This document shows, piece by piece, positions 17,623-28,891 of a stretch of DNA of 61,838 bases. The translations under genes were made by a program, and so were the position numbers. Numbering within the stretch: position 1 is the stretch's first letter; each line of letters starts with the position of its first letter. The stretch is from Bradyrhizobium lablabi (GTDB lineage: Bacteria; Pseudomonadota; Alphaproteobacteria; Rhizobiales; Xanthobacteraceae), in NCBI RefSeq assembly GCF_001440475.1, contig NZ_LLYB01000060.1, positions 84,146 to 145,983 of the forward strand. The letters are read 5' to 3'. The notes under the pieces were generated by a model. It was not told the origin of the DNA. It did no database searches and saw nothing but the letters and a program-made list of their open reading frames with translations.

Positions 17623-18785
17623 CGCCGCATGTCCTGACGCGATCGCTGGATCGCAGCGCCACCATCTTCATCCTGATCGTCGCAGGCCTCGGCGTGCTGA
17701 TCCCGCTATCCAACCTGCTGCTGCCGGCGGGCTCGGCGCTGCAGGTGCCGACCTATCTGGTCGCGCTGTTCGGCAAATACGCCTGCTACGCCATTCTCGC
17801 GCTCTCGATCGATCTGATCTGGGGCTATTGCGGCATTCTCTCGCTCGGTCACGGCGCTTTCTTCGCGCTCGGCGGCTACGCGATGGGCATGTATCTGATG
17901 CGCCAGATCGGCAGCCGCGGCGTCTACGGCAATCCGATCCTGCCCGATTTCATGGTGTTCCTGAACTATCCAAAACTGCCGTGGTACTGGCACGGCTTCG
18001 ATATGTTCTGGTTCGCGGCCTTGATGGTTCTGCTTGTGCCGGGCCTGCTCGCGTTCTGCTTCGGCTGGCTCGCGTTCCGCTCCCGTGTCACCGGCGTCTA
18101 TCTCTCGATCATTACGCAGGCGATGACCTACGCGCTGCTGCTGGCGTTCTTCCGCAACGATTTCGGTTTTGGCGGCAATAACGGCCTGACCGACTTCAAG
18201 GACATTCTGGGCTTCAACGTCCAGGCCGACGGCACCCGCGCGGCGTTGTTCGCGCTGAGTTGCCTGGCGCTGATCCTGACCTTCCTGATCTGCCGGGCGG
18301 TTGTCACTTCGAAACTCGGCAAGGTCTTGATCGCGATCCGCGACGCCGAATCGCGCACCCGCTTCCTTGGCTACCGCGTCGAGTCCTACAAGCTGTTCGT
18401 GTTCACGCTGTCGGCCTGCATGGCCGGTGTCGCCGGCGCGCTCTACGTGCCGCAGGTCGGCATCATCAACCCGAGCGAATTCGCGCCGGGCAATTCGATC
18501 GAGGCGGTGATCTGGGTCGCCGTCGGTGGCCGCGGCACGCTGGTGGGCGCGGCCCTCGGCGCCGTCGTCGTCAACTACGCCAAGACCTTCTTCACCTCGG
18601 GGCCGCTAGCGCCGTACTGGCTGTTCATGCTGGGGGCGCTGTTCATCCTGGTGACGCTGCTGCTGCCGAAGGGCATCATCGGCACTTTCAATGCCTGGCG
18701 GGAGTCCCGCAAGGCCACGGAAGCTGCCAATGCCGAAAGCGCCGCGCTCGAGGACGGCGTCGGCGAACCGAAGCCCGCGGAGTGA
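17619..18785 (+). CDS. urtC: Urea ABC transporter permease UrtC
   Basis: A 388-residue LivM-type permease with about ten hydrophobic segments. Typical motifs are DLIWGYCGILSLGHGAFFALGGY and RDAESRTRFLGYRVE, and IEAVIWVAVGGRGTLVGA. The C-terminal tail of about 30 residues is charged. It pairs with UrtB to form the channel. Start and stop overlap or lie very close to the neighbouring genes (urtB by 4 bp; urtD 4 bp later). Confidence 0.96.
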   Translation: MTPHVLTRSLDRSATIFILIVAGLGVLIPLSNLLLPAGSALQVPTYLVALFGKYACYAILALSIDLIWGYCGILSLGHGAFFALGGYAMGMYLMRQIGSRGVYGNPILPDFMVFLNYPKLPWYWHGFDMFWFAALMVLLVPGLLAFCFGWLAFRSRVTGVYLSIITQAMTYALLLAFFRNDFGFGGNNGLTDFKDILGFNVQADGTRAALFALSCLALILTFLICRAVVTSKLGKVLIAIRDAESRTRFLGYRVESYKLFVFTLSACMAGVAGALYVPQVGIINPSEFAPGNSIEAVIWVAVGGRGTLVGAALGAVVVNYAKTFFTSGPLAPYWLFMLGALFILVTLLLPKGIIGTFNAWRESRKATEAANAESAALEDGVGEPKPAE

Positions 18786-18789
18786 GCGC

Positions 18790-19551
18790 ATGAGTGTCAT
18801 GGAAGGAAGGACCACTTCGGCGCTACTCTATCTCGACGGCGTGCACGTCTCGTTCGACGGCTTTCACGCCATCAACAATCTCTCGCTGACGCTCGAGCCC
18901 GGCGAGATGCGCGCCATCATCGGCCCGAACGGCGCCGGCAAGACCACGATGATGGACATCATCACCGGCAAGACCAAGCCGGACGAGGGCACGGTGCTGT
19001 TCGACGGCATGACCGACCTGACGCGTCTCGATGAAACCCGCATCGCCGAACTCGGCATCGGCCGCAAATTCCAGAAGCCGACGGTGTTCGAGAGCCAGAC
19101 CATCGAGGACAACCTGCTGCTCGCGCTCAATGTCGATCACAGCGTCAGGGGCACGCTGTTCTGGCGCGGCAACGGGGCCGAGGCCGAGCGGATCGATCGC
19201 GTGCTGGAAACCATCCGCTTGACCAATGCCCGCAATCGCCTCGCCGGAAGCCTGTCGCACGGCCAGAAGCAGTGGCTGGAGATCGGCATGCTGCTCGCGC
19301 AGGATCCGAAACTGCTGCTGGTCGACGAACCCGTCGCTGGCATGACCGACGTCGAAACCCATCAGACCGCGGAGCTGTTGAAAGAGATCAACAAGGAGAA
19401 GACGGTCATGGTCGTCGAACACGACATGACCTTCGTGCGCGAGCTCGGCGTCAAGGTGACCTGCCTGCACGAAGGCACGGTGCTGGCCGAAGGGACCATC
19501 GATCAGGTCTCGTCGAACGAGCGGGTGATCGAAGTGTATCTGGGGCGCTGA
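18790..19551 (+). CDS. urtD: Urea ABC transporter ATPase UrtD
   Basis: A 253-residue LivG-type ATPase. Walker A GPNGAGKTT, signature LSHGQKQWLEIG and Walker B LLLVDEPVAGMTD are all intact; the H-loop is VVEHDMTFV. The start MSVMEGRTT at 18790 is used because the longer open frame upstream lies over urtC. An alternative ATG is at 18799. It powers urea uptake with UrtE. Confidence 0.95.
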   Translation: MSVMEGRTTSALLYLDGVHVSFDGFHAINNLSLTLEPGEMRAIIGPNGAGKTTMMDIITGKTKPDEGTVLFDGMTDLTRLDETRIAELGIGRKFQKPTVFESQTIEDNLLLALNVDHSVRGTLFWRGNGAEAERIDRVLETIRLTNARNRLAGSLSHGQKQWLEIGMLLAQDPKLLLVDEPVAGMTDVETHQTAELLKEINKEKTVMVVEHDMTFVRELGVKVTCLHEGTVLAEGTIDQVSSNERVIEVYLGR

Positions 19552-19554
19552 TCC

Positions 19555-20250
19555 ATGCTGAAGGTCGACAACATCAGCCTTTACTACGGTGCGGCGCAGG
19601 CGCTGCGCGGCGTCTCGCTGTCCGCCGAGCCGGGCAAGGTGACCTGCGTGCTCGGGCGAAACGGCGTCGGCAAGACCTCGCTGCTGCGCGCGCTCGTCGG
19701 GCAATATCCGATCGCGGGCGGCTCGATCACGCTCGAAGGCAACGACATCACCGGCTTGAAGCCCTATGAGCGCGCACGGCGCGGCATCGGTTTCGTACCG
19801 CAGGGCCGCGAGATCTTTCCGCTGCTGACGGTGGAGGAAAATCTCAAGACCGGATTCGGCCCGCTCAAGCGCGACGACCGCCATATCCCCGACGACGTGT
19901 TCTCGCTGTTTCCGGTGCTGAACACCATGCTGGGCCGCCGCGGCGGCGACCTCTCCGGCGGGCAACAGCAGCAACTGGCGATCGGCCGCGCGCTGGTGAT
20001 GCGGCCAAAGCTGTTGCTGCTCGACGAGCCGACCGAAGGCATCCAGCCGTCGATCATCAAGGACATCGGCCGCGCCATCTCCTACCTGCGCAGCCTTGGC
20101 AACATCGCAATCGTGCTGGTCGAACAATATCTCGACTTTGCTTGCGAGCTCGGCGACAATTTTGCGGTCATGGACCGCGGCGCGGTCAAATTTGCCTGCG
20201 ACCGCTCCAACCTCGATCCCGCCGAGATCAGCCGCCAGATGGCGCTGTAA
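19555..20250 (+). CDS. urtE: Urea ABC transporter ATPase UrtE
   Basis: A 231-residue LivF-type ATPase. Walker A GRNGVGKTS, Q-loop GFVPQGREIFPLLTV, signature DLSGGQQQQLAIG, Walker B LLLLDEPTEGIQP and H-loop LVEQYLDF are all present. The EGIQP after Walker B is typical of UrtE. It begins 3 bp after urtD and ends 42 bp before ureD, so transporter and enzyme genes lie in one transcription unit. Confidence 0.95.
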   Translation: MLKVDNISLYYGAAQALRGVSLSAEPGKVTCVLGRNGVGKTSLLRALVGQYPIAGGSITLEGNDITGLKPYERARRGIGFVPQGREIFPLLTVEENLKTGFGPLKRDDRHIPDDVFSLFPVLNTMLGRRGGDLSGGQQQQLAIGRALVMRPKLLLLDEPTEGIQPSIIKDIGRAISYLRSLGNIAIVLVEQYLDFACELGDNFAVMDRGAVKFACDRSNLDPAEISRQMAL

Positions 20251-20292
20251 ACCTCGCGCATCGGGGGCGTCGTAAACGTCGTTGGGGGACGG

Positions 20293-21129
<837 letters not shown>

Positions 21130-21153
21130 ATCTTCAATTACCAGAGTGCTCGC

Positions 21154-21456
21154 ATGAACCTCTCCCCCCGCGAAAAGGACAAGCTCTTGATCTCGATGGC
21201 GGCCATGGTGGCGCGCCGCAGGCTCGAGCGCGGCGTCAAGCTCAACCATCCCGAGGCGGTTGCCATCATTTCCGACTTCATCGTCGAGGGCGCCCGTGAC
21301 GGCCGCACCGTCGCCGAACTGATGCAATCAGGCGCGCAGGTCATTACCCGCGCCCAGTGCATGGACGGCATTCCGGAGATGATCCACGACATCCAGGTCG
21401 AGGCGACGTTTCCCGACGGCACCAAGCTCGTCACCGTCCACGAACCGATCCGATAG
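21154..21456 (+). CDS. ureA: Urease gamma subunit UreA
   Basis: A 100-residue gamma subunit with [38 protein letters not shown] and EGARDG, then [16 protein letters not shown]. Full family length. It combines with UreB and UreC into the (alpha-beta-gamma)3 enzyme that hydrolyses urea to ammonia and carbamate in the cytoplasm. Confidence 0.98.
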   Translation: MNLSPREKDKLLISMAAMVARRRLERGVKLNHPEAVAIISDFIVEGARDGRTVAELMQSGAQVITRAQCMDGIPEMIHDIQVEATFPDGTKLVTVHEPIR

Positions 21457-21465
21457 GAGCGCGGC

Positions 21466-21771
21466 ATGATCCCCGGCGAACTCTTCATCAAGGACGGCGA
21501 GATCGAACTCAATGCCGGCCGCAAGACGGTGACGCTCACCGTCGCCAACACCGGCGACCGCCCGATCCAGGTCGGCTCGCACTATCATTTCTTCGAAACC
21601 AACCCCGCGCTGAAATTCGACCGCAAAAAATCCCGCGGCATGCGCCTCGATATCGCCGCCGGCACCGCGGTGCGTTTCGAGCCCGGCCAGACCCGCGACG
21701 TCCAGCTCGTCGCGCTCGCGGGCAAGCGCACCATCTACGGCTTCCGCGGCGACGTGCAGGGGAAGCTGTGA
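21466..21771 (+). CDS. ureB: Urease beta subunit UreB
   Basis: A 101-residue beta subunit. [16 protein letters not shown] and [19 protein letters not shown] are highly conserved in the family, as is [18 protein letters not shown]. It lies 9 bp after ureA and is separated from ureC by a 173-bp gap that holds a palindromic repeat. Confidence 0.98.
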   Translation: MIPGELFIKDGEIELNAGRKTVTLTVANTGDRPIQVGSHYHFFETNPALKFDRKKSRGMRLDIAAGTAVRFEPGQTRDVQLVALAGKRTIYGFRGDVQGKL

Positions 21772-21818
21772 TCTGTAGGGACGCGCTGTGATCCGCGGTG
21801 AGGTGAGCATACTGGTCG

Positions 21819-21890
21819 GGCTCCCTCCCCCCTTGCGGGGTCCGAGGCGAGCGAAGCTCGCTCTCGAGGTTGGGGAGAGGGGTAAGCCGC
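21819..21890. repeat. Palindromic intergenic repeat, C/G-rich family (copy 1)
   Basis: Between ureB and ureC. It has GGGCTCCCTCCCCCCTTGCG at one end and GGGGAGAGGGGTAAGCC at the other, with an inner palindrome GAGCGAAGCTCGCTC. Similar elements lie at 46683-46818 and 57161-57266 in this window. Confidence 0.7.
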
Positions 21891-21944
21891 GAGTCCCCAT
21901 GCATGGGATTTCGACAACAACGACCGACAAGGCTGGAGCCTGAC

Positions 21945-23660
<1,716 letters not shown>

Positions 23661-23708
23661 GGTCGGTCCCGGAACTTGAGCCAGAACAAAAGTCCGGGAG
23701 GATCTTAA

Positions 23709-24008
23709 GTGATTTACGTCGTTGCCACGCTGACCATCAAGCCCGAAACGCGCGCCGATTTCATCGCCGCTGCCACCGCCTGCATCAAGGAAACCCGCAA
23801 AGAGCCGGGCAACATCGCCTACGACCTGCACGAAAGCGTCACCGATCCCGCCAAGATGGTGTTTGTTGAGCAGTGGGAGAACATGGAAGCGCTGGGGCCG
23901 CATCGCACGGCGGAGCACATGAAGACGTTCGGCCGCGTTGCCGTGAAATGCATGAGCGCGCCGCCGAAGATCGAATATATCACGCCCGAAAAAGTCGAAA
24001 CCCGCTAA
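23709..24008 (+). CDS. ABM-domain protein (antibiotic biosynthesis monooxygenase fold), copy 1
   Basis: A 99-residue protein starting at GTG with GGGAGGAT upstream. MIYVVATLTIKPETRADFIAAA, GNIAYDLHESVTDPAKMVFVEQW and HRTAEHMKTFGR give the ABM dimeric alpha/beta barrel pattern, with the conserved His (EHMKTF). Such proteins include quinol monooxygenases and haem-degrading enzymes, but many have no known role. It lies inside the urease operon, between ureC and ureE. Confidence 0.85.
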   Translation: MIYVVATLTIKPETRADFIAAATACIKETRKEPGNIAYDLHESVTDPAKMVFVEQWENMEALGPHRTAEHMKTFGRVAVKCMSAPPKIEYITPEKVETR

Positions 24009-24033
24009 CAAGAAAAGCCACGGGAGCGAACTC

Positions 24034-24333
24034 ATGATCTATGTCATCGCCACCACGCCGATGAAGCCGGAAAACAAGGACGACTTCATCAAGGGACACA
24101 AGGCCTGCACCGTCGAAACGCTGAAGGAGAAGGGCTGCATCTCCTATGAAGGCCATGTCAGCGTGAACAATCCCAACCTGTATGTGGTGGTGGAGCGCTG
24201 GGAAACCCGCGACGACCTCAATGCGCATGGCCGCGCGCCCCACATGAAGGTGTGGCGGGAGTATTCCTCGCAGATGAAGACGGCGCCGACGGTGATCGAG
24301 ATAATCAGCGACGGCAAAGTGGAGAAATTCTAG
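24034..24333 (+). CDS. ABM-domain protein, copy 2
   Basis: A 99-residue paralog of the preceding gene: MIYVIATTPMKPENKDDFI, GCISYEGHVSVNNPNLYVVVERW and HGRAPHMKVWREY. GGGAG precedes the ATG, and the gap to copy 1 is 25 bp. The two divergent copies could form a heterodimer, since ABM proteins work as dimers; that is inference. No link to nickel or urea is evident from motifs. Confidence 0.85.
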   Translation: MIYVIATTPMKPENKDDFIKGHKACTVETLKEKGCISYEGHVSVNNPNLYVVVERWETRDDLNAHGRAPHMKVWREYSSQMKTAPTVIEIISDGKVEKF

Positions 24334-24334
24334 C

Positions 24335-24388
24335 AAAGCGTTTTCAAGCGAAGTGGGAACCGGTTCGCATGAAGAAAACGCGTCAAAA
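24335..24388. repeat. Palindromic intergenic repeat (GCGTTTTC type)
   Basis: Outer arms GCGTTTTC (24338-24345) and GAAAACGC (24374-24381), inner arms GCGAA and TTCGC around GGAACCGG. I recognise this as a repeat common in Bradyrhizobium intergenic DNA. It sits just before ureE. Confidence 0.65.
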
Positions 24389-24400
24389 TAAAAGGCTCTC

Positions 24401-25039
24401 ATGATCCGCGCGACCAACGTCCTGGGCCAGCATCGCTGGACGCAATCAGCAGCCGATACCGTCGTGCTCGATTTTGACGATCGGCACCGGCGGCGGATGG
24501 CGATGACGGGTACGCGCGGGCTCGAATTCCTGCTCGATCTGGAAAATGCGGTCGCGTTGCGCGGCGGCGATGCGCTGGTGCTGGAGGACGGCAGGCTGAT
24601 CGAAGTGGTGGCGGCGGCCGAGCCCCTGATCGAGATCCGCGGCGCCGATCCCCTGCACCTGGTTCGCATCGCCTGGCATCTCGGCAACCGCCATCTGCCG
24701 ACGCAGATCATGCCAAAGGGCCTGCGCATCCGCCGCGATCACGTCATCGAGGCGATGGTGAAGGGGCTCGGCGGGCGCATCATCGAGATCGAGGCGCCGT
24801 TCGATCCCGAGGGCGGCGCCTACGCGCAAGCCACGCACGATCATGCCGCGCATGATCACGGCCACCACCATCATGATCACGGTCATCATCACCATGATGA
24901 TCACGCGCACCACCACCACGGTGATCACGATCACCACAGTGATCACCATCACCACGGTGATCACGATCATCATCACGACGAGCATTGCGACCACGATCAT
25001 CACCACCACGATCACTCCCATGCTCATGACCACAAATGA
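24401..25039 (+). CDS. ureE: Urease accessory nickel metallochaperone UreE, with very long His-rich tail
   Basis: A 212-residue protein. The UreE core covers about residues 1-140: [25 protein letters not shown], then [18 protein letters not shown] with the conserved metal-binding His. The last 69 residues hold 39 His with Asp and one Cys, in imperfect [12 protein letters not shown] repeats. Many UreE proteins have short His tails; this one is unusually long and could store several Ni ions. The DNA of the tail (24835-25036) is a low-complexity CAC/CAT/GAT repeat. ureF starts inside its last 14 bp. Confidence 0.95.
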   Translation: MIRATNVLGQHRWTQSAADTVVLDFDDRHRRRMAMTGTRGLEFLLDLENAVALRGGDALVLEDGRLIEVVAAAEPLIEIRGADPLHLVRIAWHLGNRHLPTQIMPKGLRIRRDHVIEAMVKGLGGRIIEIEAPFDPEGGAYAQATHDHAAHDHGHHHHDHGHHHHDDHAHHHHGDHDHHSDHHHHGDHDHHHDEHCDHDHHHHDHSHAHDHK

Positions 25040-25757
25040 GCCCACGCCCGTCGACGCAAGCGGCGGGATGACGGCGGAGGAAGCCGCGGCGCTGTACCGG
25101 CTGATGACGTGGCTGTCGCCGTCGTTTCCGGTCGGTGCGTTCTCCTATTCCAGCGGTATCGAATGGGCGGTGGAGGCGGGCGATATCACGGATGCCGCAT
25201 CGCTGCGCAACTGGCTGGCGGCGTTGCTGGCCGATGGGGCAGGTTTCTGCGACGCCGTGTTCGTGGCGCAGGCGCATCGCGCGGCGGTCGCACGGGATGA
25301 TGAAAAATTGCGTGAAACTGCCGAACTGGCGGCTGCCTTCGTGCCCTCGCGGGAACGCCAACTCGAAACCACGACGCAGGGCCGCGCCTTCATCGATATC
25401 GCCCGGTCGGCCTGGGCGTGCGACGGCCTCGACGCGACGGTTGCGGCTTGCGGTGGCGCGATCGTCTATCCCGTTGCGGTCGGCATCGTCGGCGCCGCCC
25501 ATGCCGTCCCGCTGCCGCCTGCAATGCACGCGTTCCTCCACGCGCTGGTGTCCAACTGGATTTCCGCCGGCGCGCGCCTCGTCCCGCTCGGACAGACCGA
25601 CAGCCAGCGCATTCTCGCCGGCCTCGAAGCCGATGTTGCCGCCACCGCCAGGCGCGCGCTCGCCGCCTCGCTGGATGATCTCGGCAGCGCTACCTTCCGC
25701 GCCGATCTCGCCAGCCTCCGCCACGAGACGCAATATACGAGGCTGTTCCGGTCATGA
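25026..25757 (+). CDS. ureF: Urease accessory protein UreF
   Basis: A 243-residue helical protein: [30 protein letters not shown] is the UreF hallmark, and [13 protein letters not shown] comes near the C-terminus. It belongs to the UreDFG maturation complex and controls the UreG GTPase. The ATG at 25026 overlaps the ureE end by 14 bp; the open frame continues upstream through the His repeat, which is coding in the ureE frame. A repeat element separates it from ureG. Confidence 0.94.
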   Translation: MTTNEPTPVDASGGMTAEEAAALYRLMTWLSPSFPVGAFSYSSGIEWAVEAGDITDAASLRNWLAALLADGAGFCDAVFVAQAHRAAVARDDEKLRETAELAAAFVPSRERQLETTTQGRAFIDIARSAWACDGLDATVAACGGAIVYPVAVGIVGAAHAVPLPPAMHAFLHALVSNWISAGARLVPLGQTDSQRILAGLEADVAATARRALAASLDDLGSATFRADLASLRHETQYTRLFRS

Positions 25758-25770
25758 CGCTGCAGCAAGC

Positions 25771-25860
25771 CGTAGCCCGGATGAAGCGAAGCGCAATCCG
25801 GGGCCGTCTCACACTCGGATCAACCTGTCCCGGATTGCGCTGCGCTCCATCCGGGCTACG
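25771..25860. repeat. Palindromic intergenic repeat (GTAGCCCGGAT type, copy 1)
   Basis: A 90-bp inverted repeat between ureF and ureG. The left arm CGTAGCCCGGATGAAGCG is matched by CGCTCCATCCGGGCTACG on the right. A related copy lies at 28746-28832 and a half copy at 51085-51115. Confidence 0.8.
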
Positions 25861-25892
25861 ATCGTTCACGCGCAATTGGAAGAGCATTCGCC

Positions 25893-26525
25893 ATGTCTAA
25901 TTCTCACGGGCCCTTGCGGATCGGCGTCGGCGGCCCCGTCGGCTCCGGCAAGACCGCGCTGATGGACCTGCTCTGCAAGTCGATGCGCGAGCGCTACGAC
26001 ATCGCCGCCATCACCAACGACATCTACACCAAATGGGATGCGGAATTTCTGGTGCGCTCGGGTTCGCTGACGCCGGATCGCATCGCCGGCGTAGAGACCG
26101 GCGGCTGTCCGCACACCGCTATCCGCGAGGACGCCTCGATGAATTTGGCGGCGGTTGCCGACATGCGCGCGAAATTTCCCGATCTCGATCTGGTGCTGAT
26201 CGAATCCGGCGGCGACAATCTCGCCGCGACATTTTCGCCCGAACTCGCCGACCTCACGATCTACGTCATCGACGTCGCCGCCGGCGACAAGATCCCCTCC
26301 AAGGGCGGACCCGGCATCACCCGCTCGGATCTTTTGGTGATCAACAAGATCGATCTGGCGCCCTATGTCGGCGCATCGCTCGAGAAGATGGATACCGATG
26401 CGAAACGGATGCGCGGCGAGCGGCCGTTCGTGATGACCAACCTGAAGAAGAGCGAGGGGCTCGATCGCATCATCGGCTTCATCGAGGCCAAGGGCGGCCT
26501 GCGCCCGGCCGCGAAGGCCAAATAA
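25893..26525 (+). CDS. ureG: Urease accessory GTPase UreG
   Basis: A 210-residue SIMIBI GTPase. P-loop GGPVGSGKT is at residues 13-21, followed by [14 protein letters not shown], the nickel-binding CPH in [32 protein letters not shown] and NKID. It hydrolyses GTP to drive nickel insertion with UreD and UreF. It is the last recognised gene of the urt-ure operon. No typical terminator was seen in the 238 bp that follow. Confidence 0.97.
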   Translation: MSNSHGPLRIGVGGPVGSGKTALMDLLCKSMRERYDIAAITNDIYTKWDAEFLVRSGSLTPDRIAGVETGGCPHTAIREDASMNLAAVADMRAKFPDLDLVLIESGGDNLAATFSPELADLTIYVIDVAAGDKIPSKGGPGITRSDLLVINKIDLAPYVGASLEKMDTDAKRMRGERPFVMTNLKKSEGLDRIIGFIEAKGGLRPAAKAK

Positions 26526-26763
26526 TCCAGGAAGACAGGCAGGCCTGGTTAATCGGTCCGGCCGGGCTCGGAGCGGCCGGACAAGCGGTCAGGCCAGCGG
26601 CCGGGCGAGCCGAACGTTAATCTTAATATGCCGTCCGCCGCCATGGCCCGCGGATTTGTCGCTCCGCAGCGGAACCAAATCGGCGCTGTCAGATTATCAA
26701 TCTCTGGCCCCGCAAGATCAGCGTTAACGGCGGCCGTGTTGTTGCCCGCTGCCAACCTCTCAG

Positions 26764-28545
26764 TTGCGTGCTGATGATCGCTCCGTCATATTCGCCGCGG
26801 TTGGCTTGCGCGCTATTGCCAATGCGTTTCTGCCCCGGCAGAGCCCAAAATGCTTTCAATACGTCTTCGCCAACACGTCATTCCTGAGTAAGCGAGTGGT
26901 TCGGCTGGGCTTCATTATCGGCTTTATCGCGCTGATCGGAGTTCTGCTCTCCGGTCTCGCGGCCTATCGCGTCCACGATCAGGAGCTGGCGCTCGACGGG
27001 ATCGCGCTGGCCCGCGCCATCGACGTTCATGCCAGCCTGGTGCAGGACCGCCTGACCGAGCGCGAACTGCTCGCCCGCGTTGCATCCGGCCTGTTCCGCG
27101 CACCGTCGGTAGTGAAGGCCAACATGCTGCAGCCGCTGCGTTCGGCAATCTATGCCTTCAAGACCGATTTCGTGGTCGCGTCGTGGATCGCGCGGCTCAA
27201 GCCGGGCGATCTGCCTGTGGCGCAGGCGGAGCTGAAGGGCGCGGGCTTCACCAATCCGACGATCCGGGATTTCGACGACAAGCCGCTGGACATCAAGACG
27301 ATCAACAAGCCGATTGACGTGCTGATGGACGTTGAGCCGCGCAACGCGGATACGCTGGGCGCGCCGGGCCGGGCCTACGACCGGCATTCGGTGATCGGGC
27401 CGATGCTGGTGCAGGCGGCCGCCGCCGGAAAGCCGCTGGCGTCGGATCCGATCCCGCTGTTGCGCCAGAACGGGCCGATCGGCATCGTGCTGGCGTCCGC
27501 CATCGTGCCGGAAGGCAGCACCGAGCCGGCAGGCTTCGTCACCTTTTCGTATGAGTTGGCGCCCTTGATGCTGACCAATGACGACCGCTCGCTGTTTGCG
27601 GTGGTGCTGAAGGACCCCGACGACGTCAGCGACGAATATGTCGCCAACGAGCAGGGTGTCGTCACCTTGCGGCCGGTGAAGCAGGGCGACCCCTTGCCGT
27701 CGGTGGTGCGCACGGTGACGTTCGGCGGTCGTGACTGGTCGCTCGGCTATTATGCCAAGAACAACGCTGTGCAGCGCGCGCAGCAAACGGCGATGATCGT
27801 GGCGGCGATCGGCCTGGCGCTCACCGGTATCGTCTGCGGCCTGTTCGGCTATGTCGCCTATAACAATCTGCGGCTCAGCCGCGAGATCCAGGTCCGGATC
27901 GGTTTCGAGCGGCGATTGACCGCCGTCATCGACGAGCTCAACCACCGGGTCAAGAACATCCTGGCCGTGATCCAGTCGATCGTGACGCGCACGCTGCGCC
28001 ACGGCTCCGACATGGACGTGTCGCGCGAGCTGTTGATCGGCCGCATCCACGCGATGTCGAACGTGGTGACGCTGCTCAGCGAAAGCCAGTGGCAGGGCGT
28101 CAAGCTCAGGGGCCTGTTCGAGTCGCGCGCGATACCGCATGCCGACCGCATCGTGGTCAACGGCCCGGACATTTCGGTGAGCGCGCGCGCCGCGCAGTCG
28201 CTGTCGCTGCTGTTTTTCGAGCTGGCCTCGCATTCCGATGAGGGGTTGTCGCTGGTCGGCAAGCATCCGCATATCGTCGCCAACTGGGAGGTCACCGGCG
28301 AGGAGCCGGACGAGGTCTTCCATTTCCGCTGGGAGGAGTTCAACACCAGCGCGGCGACACGGCGAGAGGACAGTGATTTCGGCCTCATCCTGCTCGACCG
28401 CGTCGCGCCGGAAGCGATGGGCGGCACCGCGAAGCGCTACTTCACCGACGTCAGCTATGTCTACGAACTCACTGCTCCGATGGTCACCGTCGTCGACATG
28501 ACCGAGCGCGACCGCACCGGCGAGATTTCCGCTCCACTGCGTTGA
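26764..28545 (+). CDS. Membrane sensor kinase, HWE family, with degenerate N-box
   Basis: A 593-residue protein. One membrane segment (VRLGFIIGFIALIGVLL) and a second (AMIVAAIGLALTGIVCGLFG) enclose an extracytoplasmic sensor region of about 280 residues. The kinase part has the H-box ELNHRVKNILAVIQSI and the WxE-type RWEEF. The N-box, normally HELATNAAKYG, reads FFELASHSDEG, so the ATP/Mg-binding Asn is missing. No ATG occurs near the beginning: the start is probably TTG 26764 or a GTG within the first 50 codons. The gene is convergent with ecfG, which suggests a role in the general stress response. Confidence 0.8.
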   Translation: MRADDRSVIFAAVGLRAIANAFLPRQSPKCFQYVFANTSFLSKRVVRLGFIIGFIALIGVLLSGLAAYRVHDQELALDGIALARAIDVHASLVQDRLTERELLARVASGLFRAPSVVKANMLQPLRSAIYAFKTDFVVASWIARLKPGDLPVAQAELKGAGFTNPTIRDFDDKPLDIKTINKPIDVLMDVEPRNADTLGAPGRAYDRHSVIGPMLVQAAAAGKPLASDPIPLLRQNGPIGIVLASAIVPEGSTEPAGFVTFSYELAPLMLTNDDRSLFAVVLKDPDDVSDEYVANEQGVVTLRPVKQGDPLPSVVRTVTFGGRDWSLGYYAKNNAVQRAQQTAMIVAAIGLALTGIVCGLFGYVAYNNLRLSREIQVRIGFERRLTAVIDELNHRVKNILAVIQSIVTRTLRHGSDMDVSRELLIGRIHAMSNVVTLLSESQWQGVKLRGLFESRAIPHADRIVVNGPDISVSARAAQSLSLLFFELASHSDEGLSLVGKHPHIVANWEVTGEEPDEVFHFRWEEFNTSAATRREDSDFGLILLDRVAPEAMGGTAKRYFTDVSYVYELTAPMVTVVDMTERDRTGEISAPLR

Positions 28546-28552
28546 CGGGATC

Positions 28553-28599
28553 GCAAGGTAGGCAAAGGTGCATTTGCGCCATGCCCACCCTATGGCTTC
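28553..28599. repeat. Short palindromic repeat (GGTGGGCAAAGGCGC type, copy 1)
   Basis: GGTAGGCAAAGGTGCATTTG pairs with GCGCCATGCCCACCC over about 45 bp. A fuller member of this family is at 55369-55462. Confidence 0.5.
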
Positions 28600-28653
28600 G
28601 GAACCCCTGCATGCCCCACGCATTTAGCCCTCATCAAAAGGGAGGAGTTCGTC

Positions 28654-28737
28654 ATGGGACGTTATCTCTTGCTGTGGCTGCTGGGCGTGCCAATTCCGAT
28701 TCTGATCCTGATCTACGCTTTCGGCGGCCTGCATTGA
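28654..28737 (+). CDS. Small hydrophobic protein, 27 residues
   Basis: The peptide is MGRYLLLWLLGVPIPILILI plus seven residues ending GGLH, a single membrane segment with a P-I-P kink. A perfect GGGAGGAG lies 8 bp before the ATG, which supports real translation. Similar tiny membrane proteins occur in alphaproteobacteria, but I know no function. It sits between the sensor kinase and the repeat/terminator that precede ecfG. Confidence 0.6.
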   Translation: MGRYLLLWLLGVPIPILILIYAFGGLH

Positions 28738-28745
28738 GTTTGACC

Positions 28746-28832
28746 TGTAGGCCGGATGGAGCAAAGCGCAAATCCGGGGGCGACGGCGCGGCAAGCGAAT
28801 CCCGGGTTGCGCTTCGCTTCACCCGGGCTACA
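28746..28832. repeat. Palindromic intergenic repeat (GTAGCCCGGAT type, copy 2)
   Basis: TGTAGGCCGGATGGAGCAAA at the left and TTCACCCGGGCTACA at the right, 87 bp in total. It is clearly related to the element between ureF and ureG. Confidence 0.75.
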
Positions 28833-28841
28833 CCTCAAACA

Positions 28842-28869
28842 AAAAGGCGGCCCAGCGGGGCCGCCTTTT
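28842..28869. terminator. Bidirectional intrinsic terminator
   Basis: AAAAGGCGGCCC (28842-28853) and GGGCCGCCTTTT (28858-28869) with a 4-nt loop. It lies between the kinase/peptide genes (plus) and ecfG (minus) and can serve both. Confidence 0.88.
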
Positions 28870-28891
28870 CCATGTCATTTCGATAGCGTCA

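Noticed and set aside
18823..20127. 434-codon minus-strand frame opposite urtD/urtE
   Set aside because: Shadow frame across two complete ATPase genes.
24835..25036. Possible CRISPR or tandem repeat array in the CAC/CAT/GAT region
   Set aside because: The repeats are codon-level, irregular and in frame with ureE, so they encode the His-rich tail.
24446..25045. Minus-strand frame rich in Val/Met/Ile opposite ureE, resembling a membrane protein
   Set aside because: It is the reverse reading of His/Asp codons (CAC/CAT/GAT) of the UreE tail and only mimics hydrophobic segments.
26878..28623. 581-codon minus-strand frame opposite the sensor kinase
   Set aside because: Antisense shadow with His/Arg/Gln-rich composition and no start signal.
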